A stretch of DNA of 8,651 bases. It comes from Erysipelothrix sp. Lineage in GTDB: Bacteria; Bacillota_I; Bacilli_A; Erysipelotrichales; Erysipelotrichaceae. The stretch covers positions 1 through 8,651 of the forward strand of contig JAAYNU010000150.1 in the NCBI GenBank assembly GCA_012520695.1, read 5' to 3'. The notes beneath the pieces were generated by a model. It was not told the DNA's origin. It searched no databases and was given only the letters and a program-made list of their open reading frames with translations. Numbering within the stretch: the stretch's first letter is position 1; every line of letters starts with the position of its first letter. Positions 1 to 6,540 of this stretch are shown one piece after another. Position numbers and translations under genes: made by a program.

Positions 1-890
1 ATATAGATTTGATCATTGAGCACATTACTTTCGATGATCATTTTTGAGCCAGGGACTTCTGAAATGCACTTGAAATTAAGTCCATTATTTGTGGAACGGG
101 CGACAATACTTTGAGTTGAACCCATCGCCTGGTTAATCGCAAAGCTCACGATGATTTCTTTATCATTCACATACAATATGGATGGATTACCATAGTATTC
201 TGCATCAACACCTTCCACATAAATTGGATTTCGGTCCCATGTTTTTCCTTTGTCTTTGGTATGATTTAGTACGGCTTTGCCTTCTTCTTTTGTGATGAGG
301 TAGGTATTTCTCTTGTCTCCATAGAGTGCACTGGTGTTTTTAAGTGATGCGTCATCATAGCGTTGGTCAATATCAGCGTATGGAATTAATGTCTTATTCC
401 ATGTTTTACCTGAATCAACTGTGTATTCCAGCATTCTCTCGCTTTCTCTCATTTGGATTCGTTCAGGAATCGTATCCTCAAAATCAACTTCGTAGTTATT
501 GTTCATGACATCATATTCTTCTTGGGTGTAAACATTTATTAGTGACCACTCACCCACCATCACTTGGAGTTCAAAAACCAGATTGTTTGTACCTTCAGCG
601 AATATTTCCTCTGAACTTCGTCCCGGTGAATAAGTTACGTCAAACCGTGCTTGATAGTAATTTCTATCAAAATATTCAACATCATATATTTTGTATACTG
701 GTATCAGTTTCTTGTCCTGTTTTAAAAACCCATCAAGCCAATCATGAACTTGAGTTTCTTTTGGTTTAGTCTTATCTTCTTTAATTTGGTACTCAAAAAG
801 ACCTTGTCTTTCTTGGGGTTTCGAACTCAGTTTCACGAGCACTACCAAAACAAGTAAGAGGCTTAATAGGATCATAAGTGCTTTTTTCAT
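1..890 (-). CDS. Membrane-anchored BNR/Asp-box (sialidase-like) protein, C-terminus cut by the window
   Basis: I read this frame from ATG 890-888 to the left edge without a stop: 296 codons plus two bases, so the C-terminus is missing. The start is fixed by a strong Shine-Dalgarno AAAGGAG (897-903) six bases upstream. Residues 4-19 are a hydrophobic Leu/Val stretch after MKK, i.e. an uncleaved signal anchor or signal peptide; there is no lipobox Cys. Residues 30-125 form a polar domain I do not recognise. From about 150 onward three Asp-box repeats (S/T-x-D-x-G-x-T-W) appear: TVDSGKTW (157-164), TKDKGKTW (211-218) and a degenerate STNNGLNF (266-273). Asp-boxes mark beta-propeller proteins such as sialidases and other BNR-repeat proteins, so an extracellular propeller is expected. 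No sialidase FRIP motif is visible, so enzyme activity is not supported. It is the last visible gene of the dtd-folD-DUF951-ychF operon, 33 bp after ychF, and is separated from it by a short terminator. Confidence 0.75.
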   Translation of the reverse strand, partial: MKKALMILLSLLLVLVVLVKLSSKPQERQGLFEYQIKEDKTKPKETQVHDWLDGFLKQDKKLIPVYKIYDVEYFDRNYYQARFDVTYSPGRSSEEIFAEGTNNLVFELQVMVGEWSLINVYTQEEYDVMNNNYEVDFEDTIPERIQMRESERMLEYTVDSGKTWNKTLIPYADIDQRYDDASLKNTSALYGDKRNTYLITKEEGKAVLNHTKDKGKTWDRNPIYVEGVDAEYYGNPSILYVNDKEIIVSFAINQAMGSTQSIVARSTNNGLNFKCISEVPGSKMIIESNVLNDQIY

Positions 891-906
891 AGTTTGCTCC
901 TTTATT

Positions 907-925
907 AAAAAAAGCCTTGCGGCTT
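907..925 (-). terminator. Short intrinsic terminator overlapping the ychF stop codon
   Basis: On the minus strand the ychF stop TAA leads into AAGCC-GCAA-GGCTT followed by a run of seven T. This is a 5-bp stem closed by a GNRA-type GCAA tetraloop, with two stem bases belonging to the stop codon. The stem is short, so termination is probably partial. The Shine-Dalgarno of the BNR gene follows only three bases after the T-run, which leaves no room for a separate promoter between the two genes. Confidence 0.6.
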
Positions 926-2027
926 AGTTACTTGTTAGGAAATGAACGATGTCGCCATCTTTCATAAGATATTCTTTACCTTCAGAACGCAGTTTTCCTG
1001 CTTCTTTAATTGCTCTTTCGCTCTTATACTCTGCAAGATCAGTGTAGTTGTATGTTTCAGAACGGATGAATCCTTTTTCGAAGTCAGTATGGATGATTCC
1101 AGCACACTGAGGTGCCTTCATACCATCGTGGAAGGTCCATGCTCGGATTTCCATCGGACCTGCAGTGAAGAAGGTTCTTAATTTTAAGATGTCGTAGGAC
1201 GCCTTAACTAATCGGTCAAGACCACTCTCATCAACTCCAAGATCACTCAAGAACATTTCTTTTTCTTCGTCATCAAGACTTGATAGATCTTCTTCTACTT
1301 TTGCACATACTGGAATAACACGGCAATCGCGCTCATCAGCATAAGCTTTAACTTTTTGGAACATTTCGTTATTGTCGATATCCATCAATGAGTCTTCATC
1401 AATGTTTGCGACATAGATAACTGGTTTCAATGTTAAGAAATGGAATGTCTTCATGAGTTTTTCTTCGTCTTCATTGAGGCTCAATGAATTGATTGGTTTA
1501 TTATCTTCAAGTGCTTTTTTAGCGCGTTCTAATGTCGCTACTTCTAAAATCGCATCTTTATCGTTAACACGTGCTTTTTTTCCTACGCGAGCAAGACGGT
1601 TATCAACGGATTGAAGGTCTGCGAGCATAAGTTCGATTTCAATAATTTCGATGTCGGAGATTGGGTCTCCAACGATTCCGTGTTCGTGAACGATGTCTGA
1701 ATTTGAAAAACAACGTACAACGTGAACAATTGCGTCCACTTCACGAATGTTTGAGAGGAACTGGTTTCCAAGTCCTTCTCCTTGCGATGCCCCTTTTACA
1801 AGACCCGCAATATCTGTAAACTCAAACGTTGTTGGGATGAGTTTCTTTGATTCAATAAATTCTCGGATAACATTCATTCTATCATCTTTTACTTGGACCA
1901 CACCGACATTGGGTGCAATCGTCGCAAACGGATAGTTTGCGGCTTCTACCTGTGATTTTGTGATCGCGTTAAATAGGGTTGATTTCCCAACATTGGGAAG
2001 GCCTACGATTCCTGCTGTTAATGCCAT
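924..2027 (-). CDS. ychF: Redox-regulated ATPase/GTPase YchF (Obg-like ATPase)
   Basis: A 367-residue protein, the normal length for YchF/OLA1, a cytosolic ribosome-associated P-loop NTPase of the Obg family that prefers ATP and is linked to stress responses. The G1 loop is GLPNVGKST (9-17). The G3 motif is DIAGLVKGAS (72-81), lacking the catalytic Gln as is usual for these NTPases. In place of the classical NKxD it has NIDE (208-211), the NxxE signature that explains ATP preference. A helical insert spans about 125-200 and a C-terminal TGS domain about 282-365. The start codon overlaps the stop of the DUF951 gene by one base (TAATG) and is preceded by GAGG, so translation is probably coupled. 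The DUF951-ychF pairing is also found in Bacillus (yyzM-yyaF). All expected motifs are present; I see nothing abnormal. Confidence 0.97.
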   Translation of the reverse strand: MALTAGIVGLPNVGKSTLFNAITKSQVEAANYPFATIAPNVGVVQVKDDRMNVIREFIESKKLIPTTFEFTDIAGLVKGASQGEGLGNQFLSNIREVDAIVHVVRCFSNSDIVHEHGIVGDPISDIEIIEIELMLADLQSVDNRLARVGKKARVNDKDAILEVATLERAKKALEDNKPINSLSLNEDEEKLMKTFHFLTLKPVIYVANIDEDSLMDIDNNEMFQKVKAYADERDCRVIPVCAKVEEDLSSLDDEEKEMFLSDLGVDESGLDRLVKASYDILKLRTFFTAGPMEIRAWTFHDGMKAPQCAGIIHTDFEKGFIRSETYNYTDLAEYKSERAIKEAGKLRSEGKEYLMKDGDIVHFLTSN

Positions 2028-2233
2028 TAATTTGTTTCCTCGTTTCGTTCAATTACTTTCTTTAGTTTTCTTTGGAATTCGTGGCGTGCCAACATAATGA
2101 CTGCACCACATCCTTCACATTTAATCTTAATATCTGCTCCCATACGAACAACCTTAAAATAAGGTGACTTCTTACATGGGTGCGGTTTTTTCATTTGGAC
2201 GATATCGCCCATACCAAATTCCTTAGGATCCAT
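2027..2233 (-). CDS. DUF951 family protein (small putative zinc-binding protein)
   Basis: A 68-residue basic protein with the DUF951 layout: GDIVQMKKPHPC, then RMGADIKIKCEGCG, then a positively charged helix ending in KKVIER. Cysteines at 20, 39 and 42 could hold a metal together with His18; this is an inference from the CxxC pattern. The family is widespread in Bacillota and is typically found beside ychF. Its biochemical role is not established; a nucleic-acid or ribosome contact is a reasonable guess from the charge. The chosen ATG (2233-2231) lies inside the end of folD (11-bp overlap) and has a perfect GGAGG six bases upstream within folD, which rules out the internal Met8 start. It overlaps ychF by one base at the other end. 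Confidence 0.92.
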   Translation of the reverse strand: MDPKEFGMGDIVQMKKPHPCKKSPYFKVVRMGADIKIKCEGCGAVIMLARHEFQRKLKKVIERNEETN

Positions 2234-3056
2234 AGTATGCCTCCAATGTATTTTCGAGCAAGCTCGCGATTGTCATTGGACCCACGCCTCCTGGAACAGG
2301 ACTGAGATAAGCAGCATTTTCGCCACCTTCAACGTCTCCTATAATACCATTGTCAGTACGATGAATTCCAACGTCCACAACAATGTGGTTTGGTTTGATC
2401 ATTGATGCCTTCACAAAGTGAGGGATTCCCACCGCAACAACAATAATATCATGTTGAGCAATGAGTTCTTCAATGTTCTTACTGCGAGAGTGCGCAATCG
2501 TGACAGTAGCGTTTCGATTCGTTAAGAGTCCTGCTACGGGTTTACCCACAAGACGGGAGCGACCGATGACTAATGCACGTGCACCTTCAAGTTCAATATC
2601 GTAAGCATCCAGAAGAGAAATAATTCCCTTGGGTGTACACGGCTGAGGTGCTTTGCGATTGATTTGTAAGTATCCCATATTTAAAGGGTGGAGACCATCC
2701 ACATCCTTCTTAGGATCAATGACATCTAAAACACGATCTTCATTGATGTGTTTTGGAAGTGGAAGTTGAACTAAGATGCCATCAACACCCGAGTCGGCAT
2801 TTAGTCCCTCTAGTGTTTCGATGAGTTTGTCTTCTGTACAATCTTCATTAAGACGAATTGTATCCGAATCAATTCCTACTTGCTTGCACTGACGCGCTTT
2901 GGATGCAACATAAGTTTGTGATGCGGGATCTTCACCCACAATAATGACACTCAACTTCGGTGCTCGTTTGCCCGCAGCAACAAGTCCATCAATTGTTTCT
3001 TTAATATTCGCTTTAATATCCTTTGATACTTGTTTACCATCTAGTACTATAGCCAT
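2223..3056 (-). CDS. folD: Bifunctional methylenetetrahydrofolate dehydrogenase / methenyltetrahydrofolate cyclohydrolase FolD
   Basis: A 277-residue cytosolic enzyme that interconverts 5,10-methylene-, 5,10-methenyl- and 10-formyl-THF using NADP(H), feeding purine and formyl-Met synthesis. The catalytic Tyr49 and Lys53 are in the TYVASK signature. Gln97 lies in VDGILVQLPLP and the folate-site Asp120 in KDVDGLHPLN. The Rossmann NADP loop is GRSRLVGKPVA (165-175). The C-terminal signature PVPGGVGPMT covers 253-262. Length is standard (about 280-290). The ATG at 3056 is preceded by AGAGGTG. A 36-bp gap from dtd carries a likely extra promoter; the 3' end overlaps DUF951 by 11 bp. No anomaly is seen. 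Confidence 0.97.
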   Translation of the reverse strand: MAIVLDGKQVSKDIKANIKETIDGLVAAGKRAPKLSVIIVGEDPASQTYVASKARQCKQVGIDSDTIRLNEDCTEDKLIETLEGLNADSGVDGILVQLPLPKHINEDRVLDVIDPKKDVDGLHPLNMGYLQINRKAPQPCTPKGIISLLDAYDIELEGARALVIGRSRLVGKPVAGLLTNRNATVTIAHSRSKNIEELIAQHDIIVVAVGIPHFVKASMIKPNHIVVDVGIHRTDNGIIGDVEGGENAAYLSPVPGGVGPMTIASLLENTLEAYYGS

Positions 3057-3079
3057 TGTGCCACCTCTTTATCGTTTAA

Positions 3080-3108
3080 ATAATACCATACCTTAGAGCA
3101 CCTTGCCA
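3080..3108 (-). promoter_or_regulatory. Candidate extended -10 promoter for folD-DUF951-ychF
   Basis: On the minus strand TGGTATTAT (3088-3080) is an extended -10. A 17-bp spacer leads back to a weak -35 TGGCAA (3108-3103) inside the end of dtd. The predicted start of transcription is near 3073, giving a leader of about 17 bases that contains the AGAGGTG ribosome site. The element resembles the rarA promoter (TGGTATAAT). It would let folD and downstream genes be made without dtd. Confidence 0.4.
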
Positions 3109-3548
3109 TCCTTTAGAAGCATGATAACACTAACCGGACCATCATTATTCAAGATTACGTTCATATGTGTTTGAAATATGCCTGTTTCAACTCGAATATC
3201 ACTTGAACGAAGGCTTTCGTTAAAAAGATTATAAAGCACATCTGCTTCCTGTGCATTCATGGCCGAGATGAAACTGGGTCTGTTTCCTTTGCGCATATTT
3301 GCACTCAGCGTGAACTGTGATATTGAGAGAATGCTTCCACTCACATCATGAATATCACGGTTCATCTTTCCTTCTTCATCTTCGAAGATTCTAAGCTTGG
3401 ATACTTTATCTGCCGCTTTGATGATATCTGCTTCAGTATCGCCGTCTTCAATCCCCACTAAAATCATGAAGCCATGATCAATTTGTCCGACAATCTTTTC
3501 TTCAACTTCAACACGTGCTTCTTTAACTTTTTGAATTACTAGTTTCAT
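3093..3548 (-). CDS. dtd: D-aminoacyl-tRNA deacylase Dtd
   Basis: A 151-residue protein when started at ATG 3548-3546. It hydrolyses D-aminoacyl-tRNAs (and Gly-tRNA-Ala) by RNA-based catalysis, protecting translation from D-amino acids; the family acts as a cytosolic dimer. The catalytic-pocket motif SQFT is at 77-80 followed by the typical RKGNRPSF. The cross-subunit Gly-Pro motif is present as GPVS (137-140, usually GPVT). The segment normally reading GxFGAxM is GIFQTHM here, a mild departure. The start is chosen because GAGGA sits five bases upstream and the protein then begins MKLVIQKVKEA, as homologues do. An in-frame ATG at 3569 would add seven residues but falls at about the predicted transcription start. 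First gene of the operon; divergent from rarA, rather than following relA as in many Bacillota. Confidence 0.95.
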   Translation of the reverse strand: MKLVIQKVKEARVEVEEKIVGQIDHGFMILVGIEDGDTEADIIKAADKVSKLRIFEDEEGKMNRDIHDVSGSILSISQFTLSANMRKGNRPSFISAMNAQEADVLYNLFNESLRSSDIRVETGIFQTHMNVILNNDGPVSVIMLLKDGKVL

Positions 3549-3576
3549 AGCTGTCCTCAACTTTTGCATTGCTCCT

Positions 3577-3585
3577 ATTATATCA
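3577..3585 (-). promoter_or_regulatory. Promoter of the dtd operon (extended -10)
   Basis: On the minus strand TGATATAAT (3585-3577) is a consensus extended -10 (TG-n-TATAAT). No good -35 lies 17 bases upstream (TGAATC), as is common for extended -10 promoters. Transcription should start around 3569-3571, giving a leader of about 21-23 bases before the dtd ATG at 3548. Confidence 0.7.
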
Positions 3586-3624
3586 TATTGAATTAAGCTG
3601 ATTCACAATTCCCTCATTGAAGCA

Positions 3625-3633
3625 TGGTATAAT
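3625..3633 (+). promoter_or_regulatory. Promoter of rarA (extended -10)
   Basis: TGGTATAAT at 3625-3633 is a consensus extended -10 on the plus strand. There is no clear -35 with proper spacing. Predicted start of transcription is near 3640, immediately before the Shine-Dalgarno AGGTGA (3641-3646), so the rarA leader would be only about 12 bases. It faces away from the dtd promoter; the two -10 hexamers are 45 bp apart, so their upstream regions overlap. Confidence 0.7.
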
Positions 3634-3651
3634 ATTAAACAGGTGATAAAA

Positions 3652-4908
3652 ATGAATAAACCATTAGCATACCGAGTAAGACCATCCTCCATCGACTCCA
3701 TCGTTGGACAAGAGCACTTATTCGGACCCAATGAAATCTTAAGAAATTTAGTCGAGAACAAAGAACTGTATTCGATGATTTTTTTCGGTCCTCCAGGAAC
3801 CGGTAAAACAACTGCCGCAATGGCAATCGCAACGGCACTCAACCGACCATTCAGACTCTTCAACGCAGTATCAGATAATAAGAAGAAACTGGACCAGTTG
3901 TTTATCGAAGCAGAAATGAGTAAAGGACTTGTGGTCATAATTGATGAGGTTCATCGACTCAATAAAGACAAACAAGACGTTCTTTTACCCCACGTAGAAA
4001 GTGGCCTCATCACTATGATTGGTGCAACTACTGCGAACCCATACTTTTCAATTAACCCAGCCATTCGCTCACGCGTGCACTTATTTGAATTCCATCCACT
4101 CACGGAAGAAAATATCCAAGAAATCCTAAGAAGAGCCAGCGAAACATTTTCTGAAGAACGTAGTGTTGATGAAGAAGTCCTTATTGCGATTTCTAAATCG
4201 TGCAATGGGGATGCACGCTATGCCCTCAATGCACTTGAACTCTTATCAAAGAGCACTCATGATTCAAACTTAACGATGGACCATCTTAGTAAACTATCTC
4301 TTTCAGTCAACATCACAATGGACAAAGACAGCGATAATCATTACGATGCTTTATCTGCCTTACAGAAATCAATTCGAGGATCAGATGTTCAAGCGGCAAT
4401 GTACTATCTTGCGAAGCTTATCCATGTGGGAGACTTCGATTCCATCGAACGACGTTTAATTGCGATCGCTTATGAGGATATTGGCCTTGCGAACCCCGCC
4501 TTATGTGCTCGAGTAGTTACCGCTATTGAAGCAGCCAAACGCATTGGTTTCCCAGAAGCAAAACTACCGCTTTCAGTGGTTGTTATTGAGCTCGCTTTGT
4601 CCCCAAAAAGTAAATCGGGTGAATTGGCCATTGATGCCGCGATGCACACAGTCCGAACCAGCGCGCATCAAATTCCTAAATACTTAAGATTGAATGCAGT
4701 GGGTGTTGAAGATGAAGATATGTACGATTATGATCGAAGTGATCTATGGCATCTCATTCAATACCTTCCTGATGAATTAAAGGACACGGTCTTTTATTCC
4801 CCGGGAAATCTTAATTCCGCAGAAAAAACCTATGCCGCGAACTATGAAGCATTAAGAAAATATAATCGTAGTAATAATTTAAGAAAGTTAAAGCTTACTA
4901 AGAAATGA
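3652..4908 (+). CDS. rarA: Replication-associated recombination protein RarA (MgsA/Mgs1 AAA+ ATPase)
   Basis: A 418-residue AAA+ ATPase of the RarA/MgsA/WRNIP1 family, acting as a tetramer at stalled replication forks with SSB and the recombination machinery. N-terminal MNKPLAYRVRP and the IVGQEHL box (17-23) are typical. Walker A is GPPGTGKT (46-53), Walker B VVIIDEVHR (94-102) and sensor 1 GATTANP (124-130). A candidate arginine finger lies in AIRSR, just after 135. The clamp-loader-like lid and the family-specific C-terminal oligomerisation domain follow (RRLIAIAYEDIGLANP, later YFSPGN-type YSPGN near 383). I take ATG 3652 because AGGTGA lies five bases upstream; an in-frame GTG at 3643 overlaps that site. 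The stop overlaps the next gene by four bases (ATGA), so the two are cotranscribed and probably translationally coupled. Confidence 0.95.
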   Translation: MNKPLAYRVRPSSIDSIVGQEHLFGPNEILRNLVENKELYSMIFFGPPGTGKTTAAMAIATALNRPFRLFNAVSDNKKKLDQLFIEAEMSKGLVVIIDEVHRLNKDKQDVLLPHVESGLITMIGATTANPYFSINPAIRSRVHLFEFHPLTEENIQEILRRASETFSEERSVDEEVLIAISKSCNGDARYALNALELLSKSTHDSNLTMDHLSKLSLSVNITMDKDSDNHYDALSALQKSIRGSDVQAAMYYLAKLIHVGDFDSIERRLIAIAYEDIGLANPALCARVVTAIEAAKRIGFPEAKLPLSVVVIELALSPKSKSGELAIDAAMHTVRTSAHQIPKYLRLNAVGVEDEDMYDYDRSDLWHLIQYLPDELKDTVFYSPGNLNSAEKTYAANYEALRKYNRSNNLRKLKLTKK

Positions 4909-5549
4909 TTGAACTCATTTTTATTTGGTTTATTTACGCATTTCTTGGTTGGATTGTGGAAACAACGTACGTTTCTGTTCCTGCAGGACACTTCGTTGAA
5001 CGTGGATTCCTACGAGGACCCATTATTCCAATTTACGCATTCGGCGCTTTCATAGTATTGTACATACTCATGCCCTATGGAACACACCCAATATATATCT
5101 TTATCCTAGGAACCATTGCGACCAGTACCCTTGAATACATCACAAGTTTTATCCTTGAGAAGTTATTCAATATGTCATGGTGGGATTATTCAAAACAGAA
5201 GTTCAACATTAACGGAAGAATTTGTCTCAAAAACAGTATCTTGTTTGGACTATTGTCCGTTGTCCTTGTGCTGTGGATTAATCCTTTCATTGTATCGTTC
5301 ACGAAGAGCCTTGACCCGCGGATTGTGAATACACTCGCCCCAATATTGGTAGGTGTTACATTAATCGATTTAAGCCTTACATTATCCAGTATTCTTGGGC
5401 TTAGAAAACACATTAAGGAAGACATTCGAAATCACATCAAAAAAGGAGAAGAACGCCTCTTGCGCATCTTCCCCGATTTGAAATCAAAATCAAACTCAGA
5501 AATAATTAGTGTATTACGGGAATATCTCAAAGAAAAGTACAGAAATTAA
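4905..5549 (+). CDS. CmpB-type putative ABC transporter permease (PF06541-like membrane protein)
   Basis: A 214-residue integral membrane protein with about five helices (near 3-22, 40-56, 63-84, 109-131, 145-166) and a charged cytosolic tail (167-214). Family hallmarks are the first helix ending GWIVET, the segment GFLRGPIIPIYAFGA, an acidic residue in helix 3 (TLEYITSFILE) and the loop WWDYSKQKFNINGRICL (92-108). Proteins like this are labelled putative ABC transporter permease, but no ATPase or binding protein is nearby and the transport role is unproven. The ATG overlaps the rarA stop (ATGA). The final codons are part of a terminator hairpin shared with the convergent mtlD remnant, and the two stop codons overlap by two bases on opposite strands. 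Confidence 0.85.
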   Translation: MIELIFIWFIYAFLGWIVETTYVSVPAGHFVERGFLRGPIIPIYAFGAFIVLYILMPYGTHPIYIFILGTIATSTLEYITSFILEKLFNMSWWDYSKQKFNINGRICLKNSILFGLLSVVLVLWINPFIVSFTKSLDPRIVNTLAPILVGVTLIDLSLTLSSILGLRKHIKEDIRNHIKKGEERLLRIFPDLKSKSNSEIISVLREYLKEKYRN

Positions 5550-5562
5550 TCTGTACTTTTTT
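5533..5562. terminator. Bidirectional terminator with both stop codons in its loop
   Basis: AAAAGTACAGA (5533-5543) and TCTGTACTTTT (5550-5560) form a perfect 11-bp stem with loop AATTAA (5544-5549). The loop contains the plus-strand TAA of the CmpB-like gene (5547-5549) and the minus-strand TAA of the mtlD remnant (5548-5546). The plus strand ends in six T (5557-5562); the minus strand ends in four T then C, so it should be weaker leftward. Confidence 0.85.
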
Positions 5563-6046
5563 GTATCCTTTCGTAACTCTTAATGATTTCCTCAAAGAGA
5601 ATTGTATAATCTTCAATACCTGTTAATTCTTGTAAGGTCTTTTCGACGCCTAAATCGTTAATCATAAATTTCAAACGCTCTTGATCACACATAAGAACAC
5701 TCGCAATCACTCGGCACATTGCATGGGGTATCGCGTTGAATGCTTCCACTATATCAACAGCGATGTGCGCTAATACATTCAGACTGACACTGGTCGTGAT
5801 GAGATCTGTAAATAGAACTTGAACGTCTAATTGGTCTTGGTGTGTATATGAATCAATCGCTCTAATACCATTAATCACTGTGAGTTTACCCTCACTATCA
5901 ATTACATTATAGTATCCTTCTTGATTCAGTTCATCAATGAGATCCTCATTCACATCAACGAAAATAACTGAATAATCTGAGTCGATTAAGTGCAAAGTTA
6001 CAATGCCACGGCCCACCTTACCGGCGCCAAAATGGAGCGCCTTCAT
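5546..6046 (-). pseudogene. mtlD: Mannitol-1-phosphate 5-dehydrogenase with an in-frame internal deletion
   Basis: This open frame of 166 codons is far shorter than MtlD (about 380). Residues 1-95 match the N-terminus: MKALHFGAGKVGRG with the NAD-binding glycine loop (6-14), FVDVNEDLIDELNQEG, and DLITTSVSLNVLAHIA. Residues 105-160 match the extreme C-terminus: IPHAMCRVIASVL (compare LPHxNLxxxIAAAL) followed by GVEKTLQELTGIE and the final helix. About 220-230 residues between them, including the catalytic lysine region and the C-terminal domain core, are missing. The join near residues 96-106 keeps the frame. Oxidation of mannitol-1-phosphate to fructose-6-phosphate is therefore impossible. 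The ATG overlaps the mtlF-like stop (ATGA), preserving the mtlF-mtlD order of mannitol operons; no Shine-Dalgarno of its own is visible. It could be a neutral relic or a minimal NAD-binding protein; I favour a relic. Confidence 0.85.
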
Positions 6047-6453
6047 GAGTTAAGAATATCCACAATGTTCTGTGCAGTATAACTCTTCCCCATTTCAATG
6101 ACATGTTCAGGATTTGAACACGCTATTGCTATGGATGAGAGCGTCTGCATATGATCTTTAGGGTTTGAGGCAACTCCAAAAATCATAATGACATTATTGT
6201 TATCAAAGTCCACTCCTTCAGAGACCTGTATTACGACCACACCCGACTTCAAAACATAGTCAGAAGGCCCATAAATCAGGGCCACTCCATTTCCAAGATA
6301 TGTGGATTGAACCGAATCATAATCAATCATTGCCTTAATATAAAGGCCTTTGACATAGCCCAAATCATAGAGAAACTCTACCGCAAGGACAATGCCATCC
6401 TTATTGTTTCTCAACTTAACATCCATTAATACTTGCTTTGATTCAACTAACAT
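6043..6453 (-). pseudogene. mtlF: Mannitol-specific PTS EIIA-like protein lacking the phosphorylated histidine
   Basis: The 136-codon frame follows the EIIA-Mtl pattern along its length: MLVESKQVLMDVKL, the helix ending LGYVKGLYIKAMI, TYLGNGVAL (51-59), VLKSGVVVIQVSEGVDF (67-83) and a C-terminal helix ending IVDILNS. EIIA normally reads LGNGxAxPHG, and that His accepts phosphate from HPr. Here it reads LGNGVALIYG, with Tyr61 in the His position (a one-base CAT to TAT change) and Ile for Pro. About three residues are missing just after it. The second conserved His (101, in KDHMQ) is kept. The protein cannot act as a phosphocarrier. No mtlA (EIICB) gene is present. Only about 30 bp separate the ATG from the upstream terminator, without a visible promoter or good ribosome site, so expression would need read-through. 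The intact frame means a non-catalytic role cannot be excluded. Confidence 0.8.
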
Positions 6454-6483
6454 TGACTGTCTTCTTTTCCTACAAGGTTACAG

Positions 6484-6526
6484 AAAAGCCCCAAGTTCAT
6501 CTTCTTAAGAGAGAAACTCGGGGCTT
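6484..6526 (-). terminator. Intrinsic terminator of the complete lipoprotein gene
   Basis: Arms 6486-6497 and 6515-6526 pair over 12 bp with a 17-base loop. In the minus-strand RNA the central pair is a G-U wobble, while in the plus-strand RNA it is an A-C mismatch, which indicates leftward function. The descending arm ends GGGGCTTTT then C on the minus strand. It lies 15 bases after the lipoprotein stop codon and before the mtlF remnant. Confidence 0.8.
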
Positions 6527-6540
6527 ATTTAAGGCTTAGA

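Noticed and set aside
542..769. Plus-strand open frame of 75 codons
   Set aside because: It lies entirely antisense to the Asp-box protein, has no ribosome site and resembles no protein.
3549..3569. Dtd starting at the upstream ATG 3569
   Set aside because: AGGAG lies only two bases from that ATG and it sits at the predicted transcription start; the ATG at 3548 has better spacing and matches the family N-terminus.
3589..3609. Imperfect dyad TTGAAT / ATTCACAA between the divergent promoters, considered as an operator
   Set aside because: It is short, AT-rich, needs a bulge and matches no binding site I can name.
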